Below, one piece after another: positions 25,291 to 34,729 of a DNA stretch of 64,000 nt. The first letter of the stretch is position 1, and each line of letters opens with the position of its first letter. The notes beneath the pieces are model-generated. The model saw only the letters and a list, made by a program, of their open reading frames with translations. It had not been told where the DNA came from and did not search any database. The DNA comes from Ferdinandcohnia sp036962685 (lineage in GTDB: Bacteria; Bacillota; Bacilli; Bacillales; Bacillaceae_L), in assembly GCF_036962685.1 (NCBI RefSeq), contig NZ_JBALOP010000001.1, forward strand, positions 1 through 64,000, read 5' to 3'. A program made the translations under genes and the position numbers.

Positions 25291-26772
25291 TCACTTTTCT
25301 TTATTTAGAATATCAAGTGCCTCTGTGAATTCCTTATCAATCTCGGCATTCGGTTGATAGGTCGCCAAACTTACAAGGTACGTAACAACCCAACAGATGA
25401 TGAAACCAGGAACAATTTCATAAAGTGTATCTGTTAATAATTTTACATTCCCCCAGATCATAACAGTGATGGCACCTGCAACCATTCCCCAAAGTGCACC
25501 CTTAGCTGTGATCTTCCTCCAATATAAGGAAAGTAAAATGACTGGACCAAATGATGCGCCAAATCCTGCCCAAGCGAACGATACGATTTTCAAAATGGAT
25601 TCGTTATTTGGCCAAGCTAGTGCCATCGCGATAATCGAAACGACAAGGACGGCCATTCTTCCTAAAAATACGTATCGCTTATCAGATGCATCTGTCTTAA
25701 AGACGGCTTTATACAGGTCTTCAACGAGTGCAGATGAAGTGACAATCAGCTGCGAAGAAATTGTACTCATAATAGCGGCAAGTACAGCTGCAAGCATAAT
25801 TCCCGCGATAAAAGGATGGAAAATAATCTGCCCCATAACAATGAAAACCGTTTCCTCATCAGGAAGTGTCAAGTTATTTTGATGATAATAAGCAATCCCG
25901 ATAAGTGCCGTTGCGACAGCACCAAATAGGCTGAGGATCATCCATCCAATTCCGATACGACGTGCGCTTTTTACTTCTTTTACTGAACTGATCGCCATAA
26001 AACGAACAATAATATGTGGTTGACCGAAGTAGCCCAGCCCCCATGCAAGCAATGATAAAACCCCTAGGAACGAAGCTCCTGATACAAGGTTCAACATTTG
26101 TGGATTCACTTCCCGAATGCTCGCTGCTGTTTCCGAAAGACCACCTGTTAGAAAAATTCCAACTATCGGAACGAGAAGTAGTGCGAAAAACATAATAATC
26201 CCTTGAACTACATCCGTATAGCTTACCGCTAAAAATCCACCAAATAAAGTATAGAAAATAACGACGCCTGATACGATCAATAGACCAAGATGATAGTTAA
26301 GTCCGAATGAGCTAAGGAAAAACTTACCGCCTGCAACCATTCCAGAAGATACGTAAAACGTAAAGAAGATAAGAATAATAACACCTGAGGCAATACGTAG
26401 AAGACGAGATGTATCTTTCAATCGATTTTCCAAATAACTCGGTATCGTAATGGAATCATTCGATACTTGCGTATAGACGCGAAGACGTGGTGCAACGAGT
26501 ACATAGTTCAAATAAGCACCAGCTGTCAGACCAATCGCAATCCAAGCCTCAACAATTCCGCTTAAATAAATAGCCCCCGGAAGACCCATGAGTAACCATC
26601 CCGACATATCTGCTGCTCCGGCACTTAAAGCTGTCACCGCCGGCCCGAGTCCGCGCCCGCCAAGCATGTAATCCGTCAGGTTAGATGTACGTTTGTATGC
26701 ATACCAACCGATGAACACCATTCCAGCCATGTAAATAATAATTGCTAACAATTGATATATTTCATTGGTCAA
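25291..26772 (-). CDS. putP: Sodium/proline symporter
   Basis: 493 residues with about 13 membrane helices of the sodium:solute symporter family. Marker segments include the N-terminal TSNLTDYMLGGRGLGP, ALSAGAADMSGWLLMGLPGA and GFGQPHI-like WGLGYFGQPHIIVRFMA. It imports proline for catabolism by the adjacent PutB and PutC. In B. subtilis the order putB-putC-putP-putR is the same. It is separated from putC by 236 bp with a strong inverted repeat. Confidence 0.95.
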   Translation of the reverse strand: MTNEIYQLLAIIIYMAGMVFIGWYAYKRTSNLTDYMLGGRGLGPAVTALSAGAADMSGWLLMGLPGAIYLSGIVEAWIAIGLTAGAYLNYVLVAPRLRVYTQVSNDSITIPSYLENRLKDTSRLLRIASGVIILIFFTFYVSSGMVAGGKFFLSSFGLNYHLGLLIVSGVVIFYTLFGGFLAVSYTDVVQGIIMFFALLLVPIVGIFLTGGLSETAASIREVNPQMLNLVSGASFLGVLSLLAWGLGYFGQPHIIVRFMAISSVKEVKSARRIGIGWMILSLFGAVATALIGIAYYHQNNLTLPDEETVFIVMGQIIFHPFIAGIMLAAVLAAIMSTISSQLIVTSSALVEDLYKAVFKTDASDKRYVFLGRMAVLVVSIIAMALAWPNNESILKIVSFAWAGFGASFGPVILLSLYWRKITAKGALWGMVAGAITVMIWGNVKLLTDTLYEIVPGFIICWVVTYLVSLATYQPNAEIDKEFTEALDILNKEK

Positions 26773-26955
26773 AGCAGTTCCCCCTTTTAAAATTGTATCC
26801 TCCTATACTATCACATTTTTCAAAATATTATTTCAACGAGTTATATATTACTACTATTTACCACTATTGAAAAATAGAAGTATTATCTTTATATTGTTTT
26901 AAAATTGACATCTTTTTATATCGAAGAAGTACAACTGACAGCTTGATCTTTTAGC

Positions 26956-26998
26956 CAATCCTATCGAAACAGGAAAGATTAACCTTTCGATAGGATTG
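26956..26998 (-). promoter_or_regulatory. putC-putP intercistronic stem-loop
   Basis: A perfect 14-bp inverted repeat CAATCCTATCGAAA/TTTCGATAGGATTG with a 15-nt loop, just after the putC stop. No T-run follows on the minus strand, so it probably stabilises the putBC message or slows polymerase rather than terminating. Confidence 0.6.
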
Positions 26999-27008
26999 AC
27001 TTATTTTC

Positions 27009-28550
27009 TTATAGCATCTCAGAAGTCGTTTTAGCTTGCATATGAAGTTGTAAGTAATCAGGTCCGCCTGCTTTAGAATCCGTCCCGGACATATTGAATC
27101 CTCCGAACGGCTGGTAGCCGACTATTGCACCCGTACAGCCACGATTAAAGTATAGGTTACCGACATGGAAGTCTTCACGGGCCTTCTCAATGTTGGCACG
27201 ATTTTTTGAAATAACTGCACCTGTTAATCCGTATTCGGTGTTGTTGGCGATTTCAAGCGCATGTTCGAAATCTCTTGCTTTTGTGAACGCGACAACCGGA
27301 CCAAAAATTTCTTCCTGCATGAGGCGGGCGTTCGGATCAACATCTGCTACAATTGTAGGCTGGACAAAGTAGCCTTTTGAACTGTCCCCTTCCCCGCCGG
27401 TGTAGATACGGCCTTCTTCTTTTCCGATTTCTACATAACTCATAATTTTATCAAATGCTGCTTGATCAATGACCGGACCCACAAAATGATTGTCTACTGG
27501 GTTACCAACTGTGAGTTCCTTCGTTAGTTCAACTGCACGATGTAATACTTCATCATACACATCTTCTACAATTACAGCTCTAGAACAGGCAGAGCATTTT
27601 TGACCGGAGAAACCGAAAGCAGATTTAACAATCGATTGTGCCGCTAATTCCAGGTCTGCCTCCTTGTCAACAACGATCGTATCTTTTCCACCCATTTCCG
27701 CGATGACACGCTTCAACCAAATTTGGCCATCATTCAGTTTAGATGCACGTTCAAAAATTCGAAGTCCGACGTCACGAGAACCTGTGAAGGAGACAAAGCG
27801 CGTTTTCGGGTGGTCAACAAGATAATCGCCTACTTCAGCTCCACTTCCTGGTACAAAGTTTAAGACACCTGCTGGAAGACCCGCTTCTTCCATAACCTCC
27901 ACAAACTTCGCAGCGACAACTGGTGTTGTAGAAGCCGGTTTTAATAAGACCGTATTCCCGGTAACAATTGCGGCAACAGTTGTGCCAGCCATAATTGCAA
28001 ATGGGAAGTTCCAAGGTGAAATAATGATACCAACCCCTAGCGGAATATAGCCATAGCGGTTGTATTCTCCTGGTCGGCTTTCAACTGGTACACCATCTTT
28101 GATCCTCAGCATTTGTCGAGCGTAGAACTCCAGAAAGTCGATTGCTTCTGCTGTATCCGCATCCGCTTCATTCCAAGGTTTTCCTGCTTCTTTTGTTAAA
28201 AGAGCGGAAAACTCGTGTTTACGGCGACGAATGATGGCCGCGGCTTTAAATAACACGTCTGCACGAGCTTCTGGTTTCGTTTTTTTCCATGTTTCAAACG
28301 AAGCAACAGCTGTTTGCATTGCTTTTTCTGCAAGCTCTTTGTTCGCTTTTGACACACTACCAATCACTTCATGCTTATCTGCAGGGTTATACGAGATAAT
28401 TTTATCTTCTGTCGTTACTTTTTCGTTTCCGATGACTAACGGGTAGTGTTGCCCTAAATACCCTTCAACAAGCTGGAGTGCGTTTTCATATGCCTTTTTA
28501 TTTTCTGAGTTTGAGAAATCTGTAAATGGTTCATGTTTGTACGGAATCAT
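27009..28550 (-). CDS. putC: L-glutamate-gamma-semialdehyde dehydrogenase
   Basis: 513 residues starting MIPYKHEPFTDFS; the preceding ATG is adjacent and also possible. It oxidises glutamate-5-semialdehyde (P5C) to glutamate with NAD+, the second step of proline degradation. Conserved elements: NFPFAIMAG, FTGSRDVG, the glutamate in VIAEMGGKD and the catalytic cysteine in FGFSGQKCSACSR. AAGGAGAGG precedes the start. It is distinguished from RocA by its place in the put operon. It lies 47 bp from putB. Confidence 0.94.
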   Translation of the reverse strand: MIPYKHEPFTDFSNSENKKAYENALQLVEGYLGQHYPLVIGNEKVTTEDKIISYNPADKHEVIGSVSKANKELAEKAMQTAVASFETWKKTKPEARADVLFKAAAIIRRRKHEFSALLTKEAGKPWNEADADTAEAIDFLEFYARQMLRIKDGVPVESRPGEYNRYGYIPLGVGIIISPWNFPFAIMAGTTVAAIVTGNTVLLKPASTTPVVAAKFVEVMEEAGLPAGVLNFVPGSGAEVGDYLVDHPKTRFVSFTGSRDVGLRIFERASKLNDGQIWLKRVIAEMGGKDTIVVDKEADLELAAQSIVKSAFGFSGQKCSACSRAVIVEDVYDEVLHRAVELTKELTVGNPVDNHFVGPVIDQAAFDKIMSYVEIGKEEGRIYTGGEGDSSKGYFVQPTIVADVDPNARLMQEEIFGPVVAFTKARDFEHALEIANNTEYGLTGAVISKNRANIEKAREDFHVGNLYFNRGCTGAIVGYQPFGGFNMSGTDSKAGGPDYLQLHMQAKTTSEML

Positions 28551-28597
28551 CATTTTACCTCTCCTTTTCATGTAAAATTGTGTTTATTAGACCATTG

Positions 28598-29515
28598 TTA
28601 GCTTTTGACCATTCCTTTGAAAGCAAATGAAATATTCGCTGGTCTTTCTGCTAACCTCCTCATGAAATAACCATACCAATCCATGCCGTATGGTACATAG
28701 ACACGGAATTTATACCCTTCTTTGACCAGCTCTAACTGCGTCTTCGTCCTCATACCATAAAGCATTTGGAATTCAAATTGGTCATTTGGAATGTTATGCT
28801 TTTTTACTAGTTCTTTTGTATATTCAATCATCGCATCATCATGTGTAGCGATGGCTGTATAGTTACCGCTTAGCAAGCTTTGTTCGATAAGCTTTTTGTA
28901 ATTCTCATCAACATCTTTCTTTTCAGGAAATGCTACATCTTCTGGCTCTTTATAGGCCCCTTTAACAAGACGCAAAAATGGATTGAGGGAACTAAGTTCT
29001 TTTAAATCCTGTTCTGTTCTGTAAAGGTAGGCCTGCAAAACTGTACTGACACAGCTATATTTCTCTCTAAATTGCTTGAATAGATCAATAGTTGCCTGGC
29101 AACGCGGTACATCCTCCATGTCAATCGTGACCATAATTTTATGTTTTTCAGCTGTATCAAGGATTCTTGTCATGTTTTCAACAACGAGATCTCTATCAAT
29201 ATCAAGACCTAAAGAAGTCATCTTTACAGACACTTGGGAATCAAGGTTCTCTTCGCTAATCATTCTGATTGTCTGGATACATTCGTCTGTTCGTTCTTTG
29301 GCGACCTCTACTGAGTCAACAAATTCTCCTAGATGATCGACTGTAACGGATAATCCTTGTTTATTAAGCTCACGAATAAAATGAATCGAGCTTTGGAAGT
29401 CCGTGCCACCAATAATTTTTCCGGCAGCAAAACTCCCGCCTCTTTTTTGGGCGAATTTATTTAGTGTGCTGTTCTTAGATAAAAATAGGAAAAAACCCCT
29501 TGTAATCGCTTCCAT
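28598..29515 (-). CDS. putB: Proline dehydrogenase
   Basis: 305 residues, a monofunctional FAD-dependent PRODH barrel typical of gram-positive bacteria. Motifs: GGTDFQSSIHFI, VKMTSLGLDID, ATHDD (about 221-225), FEFQMLYGMR and the YVPYGMDWYGYFMRRLAERPAN ending with the proline-binding arginines. It oxidises proline to P5C and feeds electrons to the quinone pool. It is first in putB-putC-putP-putR; the start follows GGGGGTG. Confidence 0.95.
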   Translation of the reverse strand: MEAITRGFFLFLSKNSTLNKFAQKRGGSFAAGKIIGGTDFQSSIHFIRELNKQGLSVTVDHLGEFVDSVEVAKERTDECIQTIRMISEENLDSQVSVKMTSLGLDIDRDLVVENMTRILDTAEKHKIMVTIDMEDVPRCQATIDLFKQFREKYSCVSTVLQAYLYRTEQDLKELSSLNPFLRLVKGAYKEPEDVAFPEKKDVDENYKKLIEQSLLSGNYTAIATHDDAMIEYTKELVKKHNIPNDQFEFQMLYGMRTKTQLELVKEGYKFRVYVPYGMDWYGYFMRRLAERPANISFAFKGMVKS

Positions 29516-29554
29516 ATAGTATGATACACCCCCAAAAAGTAGTTCTAATCTTAT

Positions 29555-29645
29555 GATTAATTTTACAATTCCATGTTATAGCTCAACAATGTTCATTCAA
29601 AACAATAAATCGACTATCCTTTTGTTGGTTTTGGACAATGAAGAA
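29555..29645 (-). promoter_or_regulatory. putB promoter region with inverted repeat
   Basis: A possible TTTTGA-16 bp-TATAAC promoter reads toward putB (-10 near 29578). Just upstream, TTCATT.CAAAACAA and TTGTT.GGTTTTGGACAATGAA (29591-29645) form a long gapped inverted repeat, a candidate site for the PutR dimer. The match to a published PutR box was not tested. Confidence 0.4.
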
Positions 29646-29796
29646 GTTTTCGAGAGAACTACTCTGGGTTTGGCTCAGTTACCGTGACAACTTTCACCAG
29701 ATTAACGCTCAGCATCTCTCATTTCGTTGTCGAATCGAAAATTTAATGTAGGTTTGCTTCTTTCTTTGACGAAAAGATACTAGTTTTGTCTACACG

Positions 29797-29823
29797 GAAG
29801 GATTTTACCGTTAAAGGGAGAAT
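29797..29823 (+). promoter_or_regulatory. Sigma-H promoter of racA
   Basis: GAAGGATTT (29797-29805), an 11-bp spacer and GGAGAAT (29817-29823) match the sigma-H pattern RNAGGAWWW-N11/12-RNNGAAT. It lies about 73 bp ahead of the racA start. This fits the onset of sporulation, when RacA is made. Confidence 0.75.
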
Positions 29824-29895
29824 CGTACTATTAGACAAAGAATCGGGAAAAATGAAAAGCATAGCTGAAGAAGAGAATTAGGGGGAGTGGTTGGT

Positions 29896-30411
29896 GTGAA
29901 TACAGCGGAGTTTGCAAAAAAATTGGGCGTTTCAACAAAAACAGTTCGGAAATGGATTAAAATCTTTAATCTATCATGTGAAAAGAATGAATATGGTCAT
30001 TTTGTGTTTGAGGAAACAGACCTTCCACTGTTCGAAGGGATTCGGAATCAAGTGAAATCTGGAGTCCCATCTGATAAAATCAAACTATCACCACCAGAGC
30101 CTAGGAAGGGGACCGCACGGAAAATGGTACAAGCTTCAGATAAAACTCTCTCGGAAAAATTAAATGCGATAATGGATCGGATCAAGGAGAACGAAAGACA
30201 GATTGCGGAAAAAGCAAGTGATGTGGTATCCTACCAGCTTTTGCAGCATCGCAAGGAAATCGATGAGATACAAAAAAGGATGCAGAAAATGGAAGCATAC
30301 ATTGAGCAGCTTGAAAGGGAAAAAGAAGAACTTCAAAAACAAACAGAAATTACCCTTGAAAAAGTGGAAGGTTCTAGAAAACGTAAAAAAGTACTTGGGT
30401 TTCTATTTTAA
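29896..30411 (+). CDS. racA: Chromosome-anchoring protein RacA
   Basis: 171 residues from a GTG start (VNTAEFAKK) that follows AGGGGGAG; an in-frame GTG at 29887 overlaps that site. An N-terminal MerR-like helix-turn-helix (KKLGVSTKTVRKWIKIFNL) is followed by a linker and a long coiled coil (about 85-160), ending in a basic, hydrophobic tail (SRKRKKVLGFLF). RacA binds near the origin and, through DivIVA, fixes the chromosome at the cell pole in early sporulation. The sigma-H promoter upstream fits this. Confidence 0.9.
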   Translation: MNTAEFAKKLGVSTKTVRKWIKIFNLSCEKNEYGHFVFEETDLPLFEGIRNQVKSGVPSDKIKLSPPEPRKGTARKMVQASDKTLSEKLNAIMDRIKENERQIAEKASDVVSYQLLQHRKEIDEIQKRMQKMEAYIEQLEREKEELQKQTEITLEKVEGSRKRKKVLGFLF

Positions 30412-30439
30412 GATCAGGCCAGACAGCCTGGTCTTTTTT
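30412..30439 (+). terminator. racA terminator
   Basis: GATCAGGC (30412-30419) pairs with GCCTGGTC (30426-30433) and is followed by six T. Confidence 0.85.
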
Positions 30440-30443
30440 CATG

Positions 30444-30469
30444 AACAAAAAAGCACCCCCTCGGAGCGC
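30444..30469 (-). terminator. tdk terminator
   Basis: On the minus strand, an imperfect GCGCTCC..GGGGTGC stem is followed by TTTTTTG. It lies just past the tdk stop. Confidence 0.65.
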
Positions 30470-30470
30470 C

Positions 30471-31091
30471 TTATAGTGTCATTGTATCCTTTTGTATAAC
30501 TGATTTAAGTAATGGTTTTCCTGGTACTTCATGATGGTGACGGCAACGCGGCTCGTATGACTCCGAAGCACCGACTAAAATAACCGGATCATCATAGGAT
30601 GCTGGTTGTCCATTGATTAAACGCTGTGTTCTGCTTGAAGGAGAACCACATACAGAGCAAACTGCCTGAAGTTTCGTTACAAGCTCGGCCAACGAAAGAA
30701 GCTCTGGAACCTTTCCAAACGGTTCGCCGCGGAAGTCTTGATCCAAGCCAGCAACGATGACGCGGTGGCCATGGTTTGCGAGAACTTGCACAACCTCGAC
30801 AATTTCAGCATCAAAAAATTGTACTTCGTCAATCGCAACGACATCTGTATCTGCGGAAACCTGCTCCAAAATCTCAGCGGATGTTGCCACTGGTTTTGCA
30901 ACAAAGGATGTCCCATTATGAGATACAACAGAATTTTCACTATATCGATTATCAATTTGAGGCTTAAACACCTGAACGGATTGTCTTGCAAATTCAGTAC
31001 GACGAACACGTCGAATCAACTCTTCGGATTTTCCTGAAAACATGCTTCCACAAATTACTTCAAGCCAGCCACTTTGCTTCATAATATACAT
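30471..31091 (-). CDS. tdk: Thymidine kinase
   Basis: 206 residues, starting MYIMKQSGWLEVICG as in B. subtilis. It phosphorylates thymidine (and deoxyuridine) to dTMP. The P-loop is GSMFSGKS (15-22), the DEVQFFD segment carries the catalytic acid, and structural zinc is held by CSVCGSPSS and the C-terminal CRHHH. It lies between racA and rpmE. Confidence 0.96.
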   Translation of the reverse strand: MYIMKQSGWLEVICGSMFSGKSEELIRRVRRTEFARQSVQVFKPQIDNRYSENSVVSHNGTSFVAKPVATSAEILEQVSADTDVVAIDEVQFFDAEIVEVVQVLANHGHRVIVAGLDQDFRGEPFGKVPELLSLAELVTKLQAVCSVCGSPSSRTQRLINGQPASYDDPVILVGASESYEPRCRHHHEVPGKPLLKSVIQKDTMTL

Positions 31092-31212
31092 GAAACGAAG
31101 GTCTCCTTTCCTCGGTTGTTTCTAGTCTTAAGTTAACTATTGACCGTAAGTATGAGGATTATTTTCTATGGGGTAAAAAAGAATGAATGCGAGAAAAATA
31201 GGTCTAGTAGCA

Positions 31213-31250
31213 CAAAAAACAGGCAAGAAGAAAAAACTTGCCTGTTTTTG
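31213..31250 (-). terminator. rpmE terminator
   Basis: CAGGCAAG (31220-31227) pairs with CTTGCCTG (31237-31244), followed on the minus strand by TTTTTT. Confidence 0.85.
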
Positions 31251-31267
31251 GCTTTTCAAATCGGTAA

Positions 31268-31468
31268 TTATTTAATACCGTATTTTTTGTTGAATTTATC
31301 TACACGTCCACCTGCATCAGCGAATTTTTGACGGCCTGTATAGAATGGGTGACACTCTGAGCATACCTCAACGCGTAACGCCTCTTTTACAGAACCAGTT
31401 TCAAATTCGTTTCCACAAGCACATTTCACCATAACTTTTTTGTAGTTTGGATGAATTCCTGATTTCAT
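31268..31468 (-). CDS. rpmE: 50S ribosomal protein L31 (zinc-binding form)
   Basis: 66 residues starting MKSGIHPNYKK behind AAGGAGATG; a longer frame to 31525 has no support. Four cysteines in C16-x-C18 and C36-x-x-C39 spacing make this the C+ form that binds zinc, which in B. subtilis is replaced by the cysteine-free YtiA form under zinc starvation. It follows rho in the conserved order. Confidence 0.97.
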   Translation of the reverse strand: MKSGIHPNYKKVMVKCACGNEFETGSVKEALRVEVCSECHPFYTGRQKFADAGGRVDKFNKKYGIK

Positions 31469-31671
31469 TCGTCTCATCTCCTTCCGCCCTGAATCATTGA
31501 TCGAAACAGAGTTACGTTTTAGCAAAATTGCATGTACAATTTCAAAAACCTAAAACGCACATGTTGAAATTATAACAAGTGAAGCCGTGAATTGCAACTT
31601 AATCCTGCTGTTAAAAAACGTTAATTTTTCCAACATGAATTTCAGCGCGGAATCACGACACCGCACACTTC

Positions 31672-32964
31672 TTACGCCTCAGGCCTACTGCTGTTTCTTC
31701 TTGCGGCTGCCGCTTTTTTTTCTGCTTCAAGCATTTCAAAGAACTCTGCATTTGTTTTAGTTTGCTTAAGTTTTCGTAAAAATTTCTCTGCAAAATCTGG
31801 TGAATCTGACATTGCTTTTCGGATGGCCCAGATTTTATCGAGCTTGTCTTTTTCAATAAGTAGCTCTTCTTTTCGTGTTCCAGAGCGACGAATATCAATG
31901 GCAGGGAAAATACGTCTCTCAGCAAGTGAGCGATCTAAGTGAAGCTCCATGTTACCAGTACCCTTAAATTCCTCATAAATGACATCATCCATACGTGATC
32001 CTGTGTCAACAAGTGCAGTCGCTAAGATGGTTAAACTTCCACCCTCTTCAATATTTCTTGCTGCTCCGAAGAAGCGCTTAGGACGGTGGAATGCAGCAGG
32101 GTCAATCCCCCCTGATAACGTACGTCCACTTGGAGGAATAACAAGGTTATAAGCTCTTGCTAGACGTGTGATACTATCCATAAGAATAATCACGTCACGT
32201 TTGTGTTCAACAAGGCGCATTGCTCTTTCAAGTACTAGTTCAGCAACCTTAATATGGTTTTCAGGAACTTCGTCAAAAGTAGAACTTACAACATCTCCTG
32301 TAACAGAGCGTTCGATGTCTGTAACCTCTTCTGGGCGCTCGTCAATTAATAATACAATCAATTCAGCCTCTGGATGGTTTGTCGTAATGCTATTTGCGAT
32401 TTCCTTAATCAGCATGGTCTTACCAGCCTTTGGAGGCGCTACAATTAGTCCACGTTGTCCGAAACCAACTGGAGCTAAAATGTCCATAATTCGTGTTGAA
32501 ATATGGTTTGGTTTCGTTTCTAAAATCACTTGACGATTTGGATATAGGGCTGTTAAACCAGGAAAGTGGACACGTTCCTTTGCAGATTCTGGGTCATCCC
32601 CGTTAACAGCTTCAACGTGAAGAAGACCGTAATAACGTTCATTTTCTTTTGGAGGACGAACTTTTCCTGATACCTTATCCCCATTTCGTAGGTCAAAACG
32701 ACGGATTTGGGAGGCTGAAATGTAGATATCCTCTGAGGATGGTGAATAATTGATTGGGCGTAAGAATCCGAATCCTTCAGATTGGATAATCTCAAGTACA
32801 CCCTCCATAAATAAAAGGCCATCCTGCTCAGCACGGGCTTTTAGGATTGCAAAAATTAACTCTTTCTTCGTTAATTTGCTATAGTAGGAAACCTTAAATT
32901 CACGTGCTAATTCATATAATTCTTTTAGCTTCATGTTTTCTAGGCTTGAAATTGTAATACTCAT
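31672..32964 (-). CDS. rho: Transcription termination factor Rho
   Basis: 430 residues. An N-terminal Rho helix domain (LENMKLKELYELAREFKV) and a cold-shock-like RNA-binding domain (GFGFLRP..YISASQIRRF) are followed by the ATPase core with P-loop APPKAGKT (176-183), Walker B VIILMDSITRLARAYN, the Q-loop (PSGRTLSGGIDPAA) and R-loop regions. It is a hexameric RNA helicase. The C-terminus (EAEKKAAAARRNS) is basic. No insertions are seen. Confidence 0.97.
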   Translation of the reverse strand: MSITISSLENMKLKELYELAREFKVSYYSKLTKKELIFAILKARAEQDGLLFMEGVLEIIQSEGFGFLRPINYSPSSEDIYISASQIRRFDLRNGDKVSGKVRPPKENERYYGLLHVEAVNGDDPESAKERVHFPGLTALYPNRQVILETKPNHISTRIMDILAPVGFGQRGLIVAPPKAGKTMLIKEIANSITTNHPEAELIVLLIDERPEEVTDIERSVTGDVVSSTFDEVPENHIKVAELVLERAMRLVEHKRDVIILMDSITRLARAYNLVIPPSGRTLSGGIDPAAFHRPKRFFGAARNIEEGGSLTILATALVDTGSRMDDVIYEEFKGTGNMELHLDRSLAERRIFPAIDIRRSGTRKEELLIEKDKLDKIWAIRKAMSDSPDFAEKFLRKLKQTKTNAEFFEMLEAEKKAAAARRNSSRPEA

Positions 32965-33377
32965 TCGTACACCACTCTTTGTTTATTAGTTTTTTCTATT
33001 TCTCGTAATGCTTTCCAATTGGATGGCTAATAACTTTCAGCAGATACGCTAAAGCGCATTTGATGATCGGTTCATTCGTCCATCATATAAAAGCGTTTTC
33101 TCATTTTCTCCTCTTAGACATAAAGAGACACTATGAAACATTTTATATGAATTGATTTGGATGGAATGATATAGAAGCATTCTGAGGATTGCATAGAAGT
33201 TTTCTCGCGGTACTCATTTTTTAGTTAGGTAAATGAAATCCCTAATTTTGAATTGATTAGAAGCAATATGTCCACTAATATCTTCTTTATTTTACCCTAT
33301 TCTCGTATTTTTAATCAATACCCTTATTTTGATAGAGTTATGACGGTTTGATGGCAAAATCCTTGTTTATAAAGAGA
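32965..33377. other. rho-glpX intergenic region
   Basis: About 410 bp without a credible gene. It should include the rho promoter and leader. A short imperfect inverted repeat ATGATCGG..CCATCAT lies near 33061-33086. No riboswitch, repeat family member or promoter could be assigned with confidence. Confidence 0.4.
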
Positions 33378-33378
33378 A

Positions 33379-33396
33379 GCGAGTACAAAGACTCGC
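33379..33396 (-). terminator. Weak glpX terminator
   Basis: GCGAGT/ACTCGC with a 6-nt loop, followed on the minus strand by TTCTCTTTAT. Weak, but it is the only candidate. Confidence 0.4.
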
Positions 33397-33403
33397 CTCA
33401 ACT

Positions 33404-34366
33404 CTATTTAATTACTAAATTTGGCTTTTTCTTCAAGCTATGTCTGCCGTCTATGAATCTAACAGTTCCAGATTTCGCACGCATAACGAGAGAGTGAGTT
33501 GTTCCGATTGATCCTTTAAATTGAACACCGCGTAAAAGCTCACCATCCGTGACACCCGTTGCTGCAAAAATCGCGTCGTCGCCTCTTACTAAATCTTCCA
33601 TTCCAAAGACTTTTGAAACATCGAGTCCCATTTTAATACAACGAGCTAATTCTTCATCTGTTTGCGGGAGAAGCTTTCCTTGGATTTCTCCCCCTAAACA
33701 TTTTAGCGCGACTGCTGAAAGGACACCCTCAGGAGCACCACCTGAACCAAATAAAATGTCTACACCTGTATGATCGAATGCTGTATTAATCGCCCCTGCA
33801 ACATCACCGTCATTAATTAACTTAATACGAGCACCTGCCTCACGCAGCTGTGCAATGATATGCTCATGTCTTGGTCGATTTAATACTGTTGCCACAACAT
33901 CTTCAATATCCTTATTTTTTGCTTTTGCGACTGCTTTTAGGTTATCGATAATCGGTGCGTTAATGTCGATTAACCCAACTGCTTCGGGGCCAACTGCGAT
34001 TTTTTCCATATACATATCTGGAGCATGAAGCAAATTCCCATGATCAGCTACTGCCAGTACGGAAAGCGCATTCCATCCGCCGGACGCCAAAATATTGGTT
34101 CCTTCAAGTGGGTCGACCGCAACGTCCACTCTTGGTCCGTAGCCATTTCCAAGCTTTTCGCCAATGTAAAGCATTGGGGCCTCGTCCATTTCTCCTTCGC
34201 CAATGACAACCTGTCCCTTCATTGGGATTGTATCGAATACATCTCTCATTGCAGAGGTTGCAGCACCGTCCGCCTCATCTTTTTTACCGCGCCCCATCCA
34301 ACGAGCTGATGCCAACGCTGCTGCTTCTGTAACACGTACAAGTTCCATTGATAAGCTTCTTTCCAT
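33404..34366 (-). CDS. glpX: Fructose-1,6-bisphosphatase class II
   Basis: 320 residues, nearly identical in its N-terminus to B. subtilis GlpX (MERSLSMELVRVTEAAALASARWMG). Li+-sensitive, Mn/Mg-dependent phosphatase fold; metal ligands lie in VIGEGEMDEAPMLYIGE and DVAVDPLEGTN. It hydrolyses FBP to F6P in gluconeogenesis. It is placed between murZ and rho, as in B. subtilis. The ribosome binding site is GAGGGGGAAGG. Confidence 0.96.
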   Translation of the reverse strand: MERSLSMELVRVTEAAALASARWMGRGKKDEADGAATSAMRDVFDTIPMKGQVVIGEGEMDEAPMLYIGEKLGNGYGPRVDVAVDPLEGTNILASGGWNALSVLAVADHGNLLHAPDMYMEKIAVGPEAVGLIDINAPIIDNLKAVAKAKNKDIEDVVATVLNRPRHEHIIAQLREAGARIKLINDGDVAGAINTAFDHTGVDILFGSGGAPEGVLSAVALKCLGGEIQGKLLPQTDEELARCIKMGLDVSKVFGMEDLVRGDDAIFAATGVTDGELLRGVQFKGSIGTTHSLVMRAKSGTVRFIDGRHSLKKKPNLVIK

Positions 34367-34461
34367 GATCCTTCCCCCTCGCTGATAGTAGTCTCTCTCT
34401 TTTTCGACTATTTAACATTTTATTTCCATAACATAATAACGTTTTCTCTCTACTTTTTCAT

Positions 34462-34668
34462 CTGTCCAGTTCCAGCTCGCAGCGACTAGCGAGACTTCCC
34501 TCACCCTTCGTACGATAAGCTCAACATCGAACCGCTACGCGCTTCGTGTTTCCTTTATCTCCCTAAAGGAACACAGACTAAAAACGCCACATCCTGTGGC
34601 AACGTCTGTGTGACCCACATCATTTGGGCCTCAGTACGTACGTCGCTAAACGCTCGCTTGCACTTTTC
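34462..34668 (-). repeat. Foldback repeat family I, copy D
   Basis: Starts CTGTCCAG.TCCAG..GCGACTAGCGAG and ends GTCGCTAAACGCTCGC; the core is in reverse orientation (CGCCACATCCTGTGGCAACGTC.GTGTGACCCACATCATTTGGGCC). About 65 bp align well with the core of the copy near 20010. It fills most of the glpX-murZ gap. Confidence 0.7.
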
Positions 34669-34683
34669 CTTTTAAGGATACAT

Positions 34684-34711
34684 GAAAACTCCCACTTTTT
34701 GTAGTGGGAGT
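34684..34711 (-). terminator. murZ terminator
   Basis: ACTCCCAC (34688-34695) pairs with GTGGGAGT (34704-34711), followed on the minus strand by TTTTCATG. Confidence 0.8.
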
Positions 34712-34729
34712 TCAGAAGTTTTTGTTCAA

